A stretch of 64,000 nt of DNA from Amoebophrya sp. A120. Lineage: Eukaryota > Sar > Dinophyceae > Syndiniales > Amoebophryaceae. The notes below the pieces were generated by a model, which was given only the letters and a program-made list of their open reading frames with translations, was not told the DNA's origin and ran no database searches. This document shows, piece after piece, positions 1 to 12,800 of this stretch; the stretch's first letter is position 1; each line of letters starts with the position of its first letter. The stretch spans positions 1 to 64,000 of the forward strand of contig CAJINV010000034.1 of the NCBI GenBank assembly GCA_905178155.1. The letters are read 5' to 3'. The position numbers and the translations under genes were made by a program.

Positions 1-690
1 TTACCGGATCAGTTGCAAAACAGGCTGGATATCTGCAAAAAGTAAATTAGGTTTTCTTTCCAGCTCAGTCCGCTTTAGGTTTTCGCATTTTTTTCCCTGC
101 AAAAACGAAACTTTGCATATTCCCACCCTGTTTGCAACTGATCCGAGTTTACTTTTGGTCGCAAAAGGGGACTGCGGATCAGTTCTTTTTGGCCAATAGT
201 AAATTACCGGATCAGTTGCGCAACAGGCTGGGTATCCGCCAAAAGTAAATTCGGTTTTCTCTCCAGCTCTGTCCGCTTTTGGCTTTCGCATTTTTTTCCC
301 TGCAAAAGCGGAACTTTGCAGAGTCCCACCCTGTTTGCAACTGATCCGAATTTACTTTTGGCCGAAAAAGTTGACTGCGGATCAGTTCTTTTTGGCCAAT
401 AGCAAATTACGGGATCAGTTGCAAAAGGGGGTGGGAATCTGCCAATAGTAAAATTAGGTTTTCGCGCCGGCTCAGTCCGCTTTGGGATTTCGGGTTTTTT
501 TCCCTGCAAAAACGGAATTTTCCAGATTTCCACCCTGTTTGCAACTGATCCGAATTTACTTTTGGCCGAAAAAGTGGACTGCGGATCAGTTCTTTTCGGC
601 CAAAAGTAAATTACCGAATCAGTTGCAAAACAGGATTGGTGTCCGGCAAAAGTAAATTAGGTTTTCTTCCCAGCTCAGTTCTGCTGTGGG
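1..690. repeat. Tandem ~203-bp repeat, about 3.3 copies
   Basis: Copies begin near 1, 204, 407 and 610 with TTACCGGATCAGTTGC. Each copy holds an internal inverted pair, GGATCAGTTGCAAA against TTTGCAACTGATCC, so each unit could fold into a hairpin. Open frames here on the - strand are repeat artefacts. Confidence 0.85.
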
Positions 691-802
691 AAGAAGCAAA
701 GGCACAGCAGCTTGCTTCTAGAGTCTGCTTCGGGGTGGCGTGTTGTTTGCAGATCACAAGCCCCTGATCCCCTCCCAGACAAAAAACCTTCCAACTTCCA
801 TA
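1..802 (+). other. Intron, 3' part only (long inverted-repeat type)
   Basis: It lies upstream of the first exon in view and ends with TTCCATA followed by CCCCG, the same 3' signature as the introns ending at 14977 and 26852. Its 5' end and the partner inverted repeat are outside the window. It is filled by ~203-bp repeats; 690-802 is unique sequence. Confidence 0.75.
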
Positions 803-3800
803 CCCCGACTACCTGTCCGGCTGCCACTGGCAACACGCAGTGAAGCTCCGGTTTGACAAATGTTCAGAACGAGAAGTCGACATGGACGCGTCTATTCTCA
901 AAGAGAACAACCTACCGGAGGACGGGAGGTATTTTGAACAGGTCACGGAATTTTTCAACGAGACGGATGAGAACGGAACGGTGCTTTTCACCTACAACGT
1001 GACGAAGATGGTCCGGATTTTCAACGAGTCCGATTCTCATGATTCCGGTATCCCCTGTTGGCGGGATAGAAAGATTCCCAGAAGGCTCTACAACGAACAC
1101 AGCCAATATGCTGCGAAAAAAATTGCCGGAAACAAGAAATTCCCGCCGGGAGTCTTCGAGGATTTCGAGCAGAATTACATGGTAGTTCTAGAGAACGTCG
1201 ATGTGGAATGCAAGGGCCACAACTTCTGCATCCGCGATTTGGAGAAGATGTACTACACGCGAGTTCTCACCGACACGGAGGGAATCGAACCGAAGGAGAC
1301 GAGAAAGAACTTGCGCCGCTGCCCGCGTGCAAACATTCCGAACGACATGAACAAGGACGTCACTGCTTTCGCCGTTGGCGGCGGGATCGAAACAAGTGGG
1401 TATTCTCCGGAGGATCAGCGATTCTACAGCACGAGTGGGCTTTATGACAGTGCACAACTCCCCCTCGTCCATCTCATGTCTATAGCATGAACGGCAATAC
1501 AAGCATCAGCAAGAATGCCAGTTTTGCTTGACAAATTTCCATTGGATTCGGATTGTAGTGCAAGTGCTATTTGGGGGGCTACCAGAACTTGTCATGCAAA
1601 TAGTGCCAAGAGGCACAGCCCGGATTTGGGATTTTGCATGACAAACGAGGGGGAGTTGCGCACTCTTATAGGCTTTACAGCGAGGAATACGCGTCGGTTT
1701 TGGAAGTTTGTTGGGACTTTTACGATAAACAGCAAAACGCCCGGACGAACACGACAGGACTACATGAGAACACCATCGCGATATTCAGCCCCCACCACTG
1801 CCATCAGTCTTGCTGGAAGAACAATGTCGTCAGAGGGTTTGGTGTCTGCGAATCAACGAGTCCGAGCGGGAAGATCGCTTTCGACACAGAGACGAAGTTC
1901 GACCAGGTGCCGTTCTACTCGCCAGTGTCGGTTTCTTTTCAAAACCTGCAAGACAAATTCTACACGGACCGGAAAATTTACAATCAGGAAATTTCCGGCG
2001 CGCACAAATTCCGCGAGACCTGCTGGACGCATCCGACGAAGGAACGGATTGAATTCGACTCGCCGAAGGTGTTGGATTCGAGGCTGTTGCTGCCATTGAC
2101 TTCTCCCGGGGTCCGGGCTAGGAAGAAGGTGGAGAAAAAGCTAGAACTTCAGTACAAACTCCTCGTGCAGCCGTACGTGAAGTGCAACATCAGTTTAGAG
2201 GCGATTTTATGCATCGCAAATGTGTCTGGGTCTGGGAGGTTGCAACCTGTGACGCTGTTTTTGGATTCTAAAAAAATCTGTATTTTTGCATCGAGAGGTG
2301 GCCCTGCGCCACCCCTGAGCCACCCCTGGGCCACCCCTGGGCCACCCCTGAGCCACCCCTGGGCCACCCCTGGGCCACCCCTGAGCCACCCCTGGGCCAC
2401 CCCTGGGCCACCCCTGGGCCACCCCTGAGCCACCCCTGAGCCACCCCTGAGCCACCCCTGAGCCACCCCTGAGCCACCCCTGAGCCACCCCTGAGCCACC
2501 CCTGGGCCACCCCTGGGCCACCCCTGGGCCACCCCGGGGCCACGACTGAGCCACCCCGGGGCCACCCCGGGGCCACCCCTGGGCCACCCCTGGGCCACCC
2601 CTGAGCCACCCCTGAGCCACCCGTGCATCCTTCCATCCAGACCCAGACATATTTGCGGTCCATAGATAGGGATAACGGATTTTGTCTACAACAAAACCCT
2701 TTACGATTTGTTCCAAGTCGACGGGTCAAACGTGTCTATGAAGCACGAGGTGAACCGCCCGCTGTTCCGGTTCGCGATTGGGACTACGAAGTCGCAGATC
2801 GAGCAAATCCACAGCAATCTGACGACTTTGTTCCACATCGCGAACCTGACGGATTTCCAGCAGCAGCTGTACTCCACACCGTTGGAGGAGATTGCTGTGC
2901 CTGAAGCGTCGATCGCACGATTTTTCCAAAAGATGACGAGTACGACGACTACTACGTCGACTACCACCACGGTTCTGAACATCACGAACGTCACAAACGA
3001 AACAGATTCGGACGAGATTGGGTTTGGCGTAAATCGGAGCAACACGAGCAATGTTACGAATGTGAGTCTAAGGCAGTTGTTGCTAGAAGAGGAGCTTTTG
3101 GCGGGTGGCGGCGAACAAGAAGCTGCAGCAGCAGCTTCATCCTTCAAGCGGCTGTTGATGGGAATGGCTGGTGGTGTTGCACCAGGTTCGGGTAACGCGT
3201 CAGCATCTACTACTGCAGGACCTACATCCGAAGAGAAGGCTATTGCAATTCACAACGCGCAGCTGAGGAAAAAGTACAATGAGATGTTGCAAGCCTACAA
3301 CAACTTCACCATCGAGCACAACTCGCTATACAGACAGGCGAACGACTTCGTCATGCAGGTGTACAACAAGCTGATCGCTGATTTCGAAACCTTAGATGGT
3401 GGGAATTTCACCTACTACCTGCAAACGGCGATGCACGATAAGCAGCTGATGCCGACGAGTGAGATTGCGAAATCTTTGCCGATTGTGGATGTTTATGAGT
3501 TGTACTACAATTTGACGAAGACGTGGCAGCCGGACGCCTTGCTCTCCAACATCGACGAGTTTTACCGAACTTCTATGAGACAGAAAATTGCTTGCGTAGC
3601 CTACGCAGCGTAGGTGAAGATTTTTGTCATGCATGAGGAGCTTCCGCATCTAAAGGTAGTACCAGGGTCGGACCGGGGTCGGACCGGGGTCGGACCGGGG
3701 TGGGACCGGGGTCGGACCGGGGTGGGACCGGGGTCGGACCAAGGTCGGACCAAGGTCGGACCAAGGTCGGACCAAGGTCGGACCAAGGTCGGACCAAGGT

Positions 3801-6800
3801 CGGACCGGGGTCGAACCGAGGTCGGACCGGGGTCGGACCGGGGTCGGACCGGGGTAGGAACCAGGTAGGAACCGGGTAGGAACCAGGTAGGAACCAGGTA
3901 GGAACCAGGTAGGAACCAGGTAGGAACCAGGTAGGAACCAGGTAGGAACCAGGTAGGAGCCAGGTCGGACCAGGGTAGGACCGAGGTCGGACCGGGGTGA
4001 TGCCTGGCGTCCCATTGGGTTGGGAAGTTCGCACGTTTTTATGTGTGTCGCCGTATATCCATATCTGATTGCTTGTCGATGGATCGGCCTTTTGAATTGC
4101 CGGAAAGAATTCTATATATCTGTCACATGTACGCTACGCAAGCAATTTTCCCACCGATAGCCCACGACAACCTGATGGCGACCTACCTAAAAGAGCTGAA
4201 CTACGAGAAAACCCCAGCAGACGCCCAAGACCGCGGCTCCCTCTTCAGGAAGATTCTGGTCGGGCAAAAAGTGGAAGATTTGGTTCTTCACGGCCAGCTC
4301 TACGACTACCTGCCGCTCTTCATGGACGTTTTCGAAACCAACATCCAGCCGCTGTTCGTGGAGCACAGAAGGGATTTGGAAAATTCGCTAACCCAGTTAG
4401 TGAATTCTACAAAGACCACGGTCGAAGCGATATTGCGGCTGGACGTCTCGGACTCGAATGTGACTGCGACGAGTTCCTTTCAGACGCAAGTCATGACCGC
4501 GGAGCAGGATTTGGATAGCCGGATAGTGCTGTTGCGAGAGACCTATCATGGAAATCTGACAAATGTGGTAAAGCAGTCGCTGAACTTTTTGCAGCATGAG
4601 TTTAAAAAGGCAACAGAATTCGCAGCGGATGGCACCTACGACGACGTCTGGCGGGTGAACGAAGTGCACAACTTCCAGCAAACTTCGATTGGTATGAACG
4701 AGAACCGCGATGGGGTTTGTTACCTTTCCTCTTACCGCAAAGCCTACTTCTACGGGTTCGATTCGGGCAATTGTAATCTCGAGCTTCGCGAGTGCCACTG
4801 CGACAACTTGTGCAACGAGCGGAGACACAAGGACTGCTGCCTGAAGTGCATGCCGCAGGTGCAGCTGTCCGGGTCTGGCCTTCTTGCGGTGGAGGATGAC
4901 GAGGAGCTTCAGGACGTGTTTACGACAACTGCGAACGCTGCTGTCGCTGGTAGTAGTACCGCCGGAAGTAGTAGTGCAGCTTCGACGAGTGCAGCCGCTT
5001 CCTCGTCGACTTCTTTTAACTACGAAACTTCCTGCACGCTGTGGCGGCAGCGGATCCAGGAGCGGTTCCCGCGGTGTCAGCCCTACCTGTCCGTCGTCAA
5101 CTCGGAATTCATCGGGGGGAACCCCTTTGAGATGGATTTTGGTTACATCGTGTCGGACAACAGCACAGTCTGTTGGGAAGACGACACGCAGGCAGGGGCG
5201 GCTGATATCAAGCTGAAAAACGTGAGAATGGAAAACTGCGACAGTGGGCCAGACAACCAGTTCCACCAGACCAGTTTCTGTATCTCGGAACTGAAGCAAC
5301 TCCTTCACATCACCCAGTGCCGGGACTACACAGTGTACCCAGAGTCCGTCTGCATGTCGTTTCGTCCGAAGGAACAGTACCGGTTGGAAAGTGGAATTTC
5401 TTTGGAGGCAAATCCAGAAGCCTACGACATCATTCTCCAAGCGCCGCCGATGTGCATTGGAACGTGTTGGAAAGATTCCGTTTTGAAGGGGCCGAATTCC
5501 GCGGTGGACAAGATCACCGATCTATCAAAAGGAAAAATCCACCCTCCCCATACCAAAAAGAGGCACTCCTGAAAATTTGCGATGCTGATTTGTGACCCCA
5601 AATCCTCTCTGTGTTGCACGAGAGCAACGCCAGAGACTCCGCTGCGTTTTTCAGGCAATTTGTAATGCTGTATATCCTGCAGAGGATATGCCTACCTTGC
5701 TAGGTACGTACACCAAAACGCCCCTGCTCAGGCTGTGTGCCTACCTGCAGTCCCCCACTGCAACACAAAGTCTATTTGTGTACACAAATCCCGCATCACA
5801 GATTTTCATTTCGATATGGGGAAGGGGAATTTTTCCTTTTGATACGACCCAAAGCGGATCTGCATCCACCCGAGTGGGGTGCCGACAATTTGGTCAAGAC
5901 TCCCCGATTGGTGCTACGAGCCTTCGGTGACGTTTGGGAAAGAGTGGAGACTGGCGATTTACGACTCTGCGGGCACAACTAAGACGACCTGCGGACACAG
6001 TGTTTCCACAACCGGTGTGGCGAACACGCCGTCGATTCTAATCCAGGGATCGAACTCCCTGTCCTGCGTGAATTTAAGCGAAGCGCAACGTTTGTCCTTC
6101 GGGTTCTCTTCTCTAAAACTCCGGTCCTGCTTCGGGAAAAGAACTGCGCCAATGATATGGCTTGCTCAGGTGTTACAATCTCAAACATTACAATAGAATC
6201 TGGAATTCGTCTTGCATGAACAGCATGAGTACCATACAGAGACTTGGACTTTTCGCAATACAAATTTCGTCAGATTCTCATGGGGTTTTGGAGCTCCGAA
6301 ACTTGTCATGCGCGCTCCTTTGGGAGTAAGCCAGATGTTGCGCATATTGCAACACAAATTCCACATTCTATTGTAACGTTTGAGATTGTAACACCTGAGC
6401 GGGTTATAGATGACAGTAACGCAGTTGAACGGGACGGAGAATTTTGCAATAAGTAGTTCGAAGTTTCTGCCGCACGAAACTTACAACGGACAGTCCGCAT
6501 TTCAGTTCTTCAACGAGACAGACTGTAAAGGGAACACGGTAGTTTTGCACTACGAGAACAAAAAGTGCGAACCGTTGTTGCCGAACACGGTGACTGGGGA
6601 TGAGCAATACGGGATGTTTCCGGATTTGACGAACCTGCAACAGTACACCGAGTTCTTCGACACGCAAACATTGCTCCCCGGGCAGTTCCGATCGGCGGTA
6701 AATACGAGGCAGGCGAAGGAACTGACGATCATGGCGACGTGTGAACCGGAACTGTTCGAAGGGGAAGTGATCGGGACAAGTGGAAAACAAGTCCTCCCTG

Positions 6801-9800
6801 GTCGCAACATGGACAAACTAGTTTTCTTCGAGGACGCAAGCACTTTGATGCCGCTATTGACTGACGAAGGAGATTTATCAAAGAAAAAAACTGTGTAAGT
6901 GTAAGTCTGTGATGCAGAAAATGCAAAACAGTTACGCGTGTCATGCTCCACATGCATGGTAGGCTCGTTTCCTACGTGTTTTCCCGTCGTATCCACGCAT
7001 GACAAGTTTTTCCTGTCACGGCAGACAAACTTGTGATGCTGTTTTCCCAAAAGACGAAGACCTACACGAACACAGTTTTTTTCTTGGATAAGATTTCATT
7101 GCTGTAGACAATCAGGAAAGGAACACTATGGAGCAAACAGTCGAGCTAGTCCGCGTTTCTCAATTCGGGGAAACAACCACAACCACTCCAAGTCCGGAAA
7201 TTGTCAAGGAGCACCTGTCCTATGATTTCGACCCTGCGGGTAAAACCTTCGGGAAGAATTTGCGGTTCCAGCACGTTTACTCAGTACCCGATTTGCAGCA
7301 AATCACGCATGGGTACGAGCCCTGCCTACCCGAGTACAATAGTATGCTGCAGTCGAAGAATTTGGCGAAAATTTGGAAGAACCCGGCTTACCAGGACGTG
7401 CCCAGCCAGGACTGGCGAATCGAGATTTTCCAGCAAGATTTAACCTCCACCTGCATGAAGAACGCGAACACTGCTGACCCAGCAGATCCGGAGCGGATTC
7501 AAAATTCTCGGTCTGGACCTTTACGGGCCCAGTCCGGTGATGTGTGCATCAATTTACCGGTACAATATCACGATTTGATTGGGTGGAAGTCTGTTTCTGT
7601 CTCTTCCTGCAACGAGCAGAATGTAGGTTCGTACATCTTCTACCAGTATTTGAACTGCCAGGGGGTTGTGACAAAGGAGATGTTTGGTGTTACCCCAGCG
7701 ATTGAATCTGGTGTTGCTTGTGACGATGGGGTTGCGAGTAGAATCCCGGTTTCTAGTCTAGTGGATGAGGAACACGAGAAGCCGGTGCGGGTGGTGGAGG
7801 AGTGTGTGATATCAAAAGGAAAAATCCCCCCTCCCCATATCAAAAGGGCATGCTTGAGAAAATCTGTGATGCTGATTTGTGTTCACAAATCGCGTCTCTC
7901 TTGCAATAGAGCAAAGTCAAAGAGTCCGCCGCATTTCCCAGGCGGTCTGTAATGCTGATACGCCAACAGGGCACACGTCTGCCTTGCCAAGCGTCTACCT
8001 CAAGCCACCCCTTTCCAGGCTTTGTATCTGGCTGCTGTCCTCTAGTGCAAGACAAAGCGGATTTGTGTACACAAATCCCGCATCACAGATTTGCGTTTCG
8101 ATATGGGGAGGGGGGACTCTTCCTTGCGATATGTGATTGAGGAGGTTTTCATCCCGCACAACTTCACGGATGAGGACTCGGCAGCGGGGGTTGTTGGTGC
8201 AGGAGATTTCGCCGACAACACGACAAATATGACGAACGAAACCAATGTGACAAATGGGACAGAGGAAGAAGTGAATGAAACCAGCACGACAAGTTCATCC
8301 GGAAGTTCAAGTTCTGGTATGGTCAGTGGAGGTTCATCATCTTCCAGCTCCGGAGCAGTGACATCAAGCTCGGAAGACAACAGCACGAGCACTATGACCA
8401 ACAGTTCCAACGACACCAACGCGACTAATGGCACGGACGAAAGTTCTGATGCGGTGACGCAAACAGACGGCGGTCCTGCCGGCTACGTCCAAACCGGGTA
8501 CTATGTGAACCAAACGATCTGCCGAAACGTCTCCCGCCCGCAGATCTTTCAAATCACGGCCGCGTGTGTGCACAATCCCGCTGGTTTCACCCCGGAGGTC
8601 AGAACCGAGTTTGAGATGCGGGCCAGGGAGGTGTTCTACACAGAAGTGAGGACGGAGGTGACGGATTTTTTGGTCGAAGTTCCGACTTTCGACATGGAAT
8701 ACGCCGAGGAGTACAGTGTTGAGTACGCAGCAGATGCTGCTGAGAACGCAACAGATGCAAACGGTACGAACGGAACAGGCTCAGCTTCGAACGGAACTAG
8801 GGTCATGCGGCTGGTGAATGGCACCCTATCGCAGAACGGAACCATCAATGAGACGCACTACAATTACAGCAACTACACGGTGGATTTGAACGACACGGTA
8901 ATGGTGAATACCAGCTACCAGAAAACCTACTTCTTCAACACGCAGGTTCACTACTCCTTCCCGATCGTCGAAGCCATTGACTGGCCGGACAGCAAGAAGG
9001 TTGCGGACATGAACGCGGAGTTTGATAAAGCTGAACGCGACGTCACCACGTTTTCCAACTACGAGCTCATCGCGTCTTTGGAGAATGAAATTTCACAAAG
9101 ACGTCAGAAGGTCTGCTGGCGCCCGATGGCGATTGCGGAAATTAAAGAGCAAAGTGACATTGTGAACAGTCAAAACAACGAGCGGTTTTTCAACGAGACA
9201 TCCAATCAGTACGAGTTTCCAGCGACTGATTTCCATCCGATGCCCAACCCGAGGATCTTAGACTTCGACAACCACACGATCGAATTCGTCGCGCCCGTGA
9301 AAATCGAGCCGAAGGTGGTGAGAACTGCGTTGACAAACGATGTAAATTCCTTCGAGCTCGCGTTTGAAATCACGGAGCCGAAGAAGTGTGATTCCGTGTT
9401 GGAACGGCTGTGCTACTGCGACGACGATTGTGTGAAGAGAAACGACTGCTGCTTCAAGTGTCAGCAGACCGAGCAGCTGCGGGACTGCGCGAACGACTGG
9501 CATACGCTCGTGAAGCAGAAATTCCCGAAATGTGAGAAAACTTCTGTCTTGAGCAATTGGCACGAAGACACGGCGGAGATTTTGCTGGATGGGAAGCCAT
9601 ACGGGGAATACAGACCGCCGGTCGCCGGTGCGAGCACGTCTTCATCCAGTCAGCGGCAAGATTTCATGCTCTCAAGTATGATGTACGAGTCGACCTTGGG
9701 TAGGAGGCGGGAAAGACAGCTCGCTGGACATGGTGCGCAATCTTCAACCCCTCCCGGGATGAATCTGCTGAACCCTGGCATTGCGCAGAACACGATTCCT

Positions 9801-12800
9801 GCTGGCGTTGCAAATGAATTGAAGCAGCATCTGGGATCGGGCACCGAGCTACCGTTTTACCCGGTGCCGCATTGTGGGCCGGGGGAGGAGAACTGCATGG
9901 AGCCGAGAAGATATGAAGTGGAATTATGCCTTTCCAGCAACATCTGAAAAAGAAAATTTGCACTGCGTCTGGAGGTTGTGGAGGTTCTACGCCCGCCCGC
10001 GGGCGTACAACCTCGGAAAACCTACCGTGCCAGCCTGTTTGGCGTGGGCGTACAACCTGTTTTCTCGCTGGTTTCTGAGGTTCTACGCCCGCTCGCGGGC
10101 GTACAACCTCGGAAAACCTACCGTGCCAGCCTGTTTGGCGTGGGCGTACAACCTGTTTTCTCGCTGGTTTCGGAGGATCTACGCTCGCCCACGGGCGTAC
10201 AACCTCGGAAAACTCACCATGCCACCCTGTTTGGCGTGGGCGTACAACCTGTTTTCTTGCTGGTTTCTGAGGTTCTACGCCCGCCCGCGGGCGTACAACC
10301 TCGGAAAACCTACCGTGTCAGCCTGTTTGGCGTGGGCGTACAACCTGTTTTCTTGCTGGTTTCGGAGGTTCTACGCTCGCCCGCGGGCGTACAACCTCGG
10401 AAAACCTACCGTGTCAGCCTGTTTGGCGTGGGCGTACAACCTGTTTTCTTGCTGGTTTCGGAGGTTCTACGCTCGCCCGCGGGCGTACAACCTCGGAAAA
10501 CCTATCATGCCGCCCTGTTTGGCGTGGGCGTACAACCTGTTTTCTTGCTGGTTTCGGAGGTTCTACGCTCGCCCGCGGGCGTACAACCTCGGAAAACCTA
10601 CCGTGCGAGCCTGTTTGGCGTGGGCGTACAACCTGTTTTCTTGCTGGTTTCGGAGGTTCTATTTGGAATCCGCACTTCCCCCCCAAGTCCAAGAAGTGCA
10701 GGATAAGTGATGACGTTGATGATGAATTGTGGCCGGGGGCATAATTTTTGTCTTGCATAACCCACCGTGCTACTCCGAATCCTTCCAGTCGGACACGAGA
10801 ATCGCTCTGGAGAACGTCTTAGCCCCGGGCGCAACCGGCCTTCCCTCCGGTGCGACGTTTGAGAACGACCACGGGGTCATGGCGAATAGTCTCGCTTTCG
10901 TCAACTTGACGGATTTGGCTGAGCAGATTGAAGCCAACAATCTACAAACTCACACCGACATGCTCGAGATCTCGGAGTTTGAAATGTTGAAGGACCGGTT
11001 GAGACGGATCCAGCGACAGTATCAAAGTGAAAGATTCCCCCTCCCCAGATTGAAAACGGTTGTTCCTAAAAATTTGTGATGCTGATTTGTGACCACAAAT
11101 CCTGCCTCTCTTGCAAGAAGGCATATCCCAAGAATTCGCCGCCTTATGGAGGCGATTTGTAATGCTGTTTCGCGTACATGGAAAGCCTCTGTCATGCTAA
11201 GTGCCTACAACAAAACACCCCTACGCAGGCTGAGGCTTTGCCTGTTGTAGTGCCTCACTCCAAGACAGGGCTGATTTGTGTACACAAATCCAGCAGCAGA
11301 AGTTTCCGTTTCAATATGGGGAGGGGGAATTTTTCAGTTTGATAGACAGAGCACCGGGAAAGACATGGACTACTACGTGCCGGAGCTGCATTATCACACA
11401 AAAGAAGTGTTACAGTTACACATTTGTTGTCAATTGAGCAACACAAATTTCTCTGCACGAGAGAGAAACCTTGTATTGCAGAAATTCTACAGGAAAACAC
11501 GTACGAAACAAGGCTTTTATGCATATCTGGCATGACGAAGCTTGTCTGTCTTGCTATGCCTGCAACACTGTAACTGGAACACTTTTTTCTTGGGATATGC
11601 ATGACAAGTTACTGCACTTTGTGGAAGCGAACAAGCTGAACAAAACCAATGCGACAATAAGTGGTTCTTCGATGCTTGTCACGACGCCGGAGCTCCACCA
11701 CTTCGACCACAGCATTTCCTCATCCTTCCCAGGGAGCACCAGCACCATGTCGGAACGCCATTCCGACTGCATCGATTCCTACTGTATGAGAGTGTCCAAG
11801 AACTTCCTCCCAACCTCATATGTATGGCATGAACAGCAACACAAGCGTCAGCAAGAGTGCAGGTTTTGCATGACAGGTTTGCATGAAGACAAGAGTAGTG
11901 CTATTTGGGGCGCAAAAACTTGTGATGCGAATAGTGCTGCCAAGAGGCATCGTAAGTGTGGATTTGGTATTCTGCATGACAAATGAGGGAAGGGGGGGTT
12001 GTGCACTCTCATAGACTGCGCCCCGGACTTACAACCCCTCTTCGGGATCCACGAGTGCTACTACGAACAGAATTCGGTATTAAAATGAAAAATCCCCCCT
12101 CCCCATGTTGAAACGGAAACTTCTGTTGCTGGATTTGTGTACACAAATCAGCTCTGTCCTGCAGTGAGGCACTGCAGGCAAAGCCTAAGCCTGCGTAGGG
12201 TGTTTTGGTATAGGTGCTTAGCATAGCAGAGGCCTGCCATGTCGGCGCAACAGCATTACAAATCGCATGCATAAGGCGACAGACTCCTTGCGTTTGCCGT
12301 CCTGCATGAGAGACAGGATTTGTGGCCACAAATCAGCATCACAAATTTTCAGAAGTATACCTTTTCAATATGGGGAGGGGGGTGTTTCCTCACAATATTT
12401 GGAGTACAAAAACATTATGGTCTGCTACAACTCGACGAAAGTGGATTTAACAAAACAAATCTACTACCAGCCACCCCCTCTCATCACCACCTACCACGAC
12501 GGCAGCACCAGCCAGCAAAATTTCGACCCGGTTTACCTCTACGTGGAAAACGCAGCGAACTCGCCCCAGATCGTCGCGACGCCGCAAGACCCGATAGAGT
12601 TGTCGATGATCGTACTGGAAAATCCCGAATATTGTCAAACCGCAGAAAACAACAACCCCCGGTGCTGGAAGGACCGGGTAGCGAGAGGGTACCCGCCGTG
12701 TACTGAACTGCAATCTAACGATTTCCACTTATCCCGGACGGCGAGGAAGAGGTCGACTTGCTGGGTGAATTACGGGGAATTCATCGATTTCCACGTAAAC

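Noticed and set aside
2149-2729. Long - strand open frames encoding Trp/Arg/Gly/Pro repeats
   Set aside because: They are translations of the 12-bp minisatellite inside introner 2; a repeat of 12 bp is open in several frames by construction.
3601-4034. Repeat-protein frames (RPRSDPGPTPV-like) on both strands
   Set aside because: Same artefact from the 12-bp array inside introner 3.
4397-5440. Long - strand open frame (347 codons)
   Set aside because: It is the antisense shadow of exon 4, which has clear domain motifs on +; codon bias of a GC-rich gene leaves the opposite strand open.
9874-10710. Open frames of about 240-280 codons with near-identical repeats
   Set aside because: They follow the 96-bp array in introner 8. 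The coding frame of the gene leaves at 9911 and resumes at 10765.
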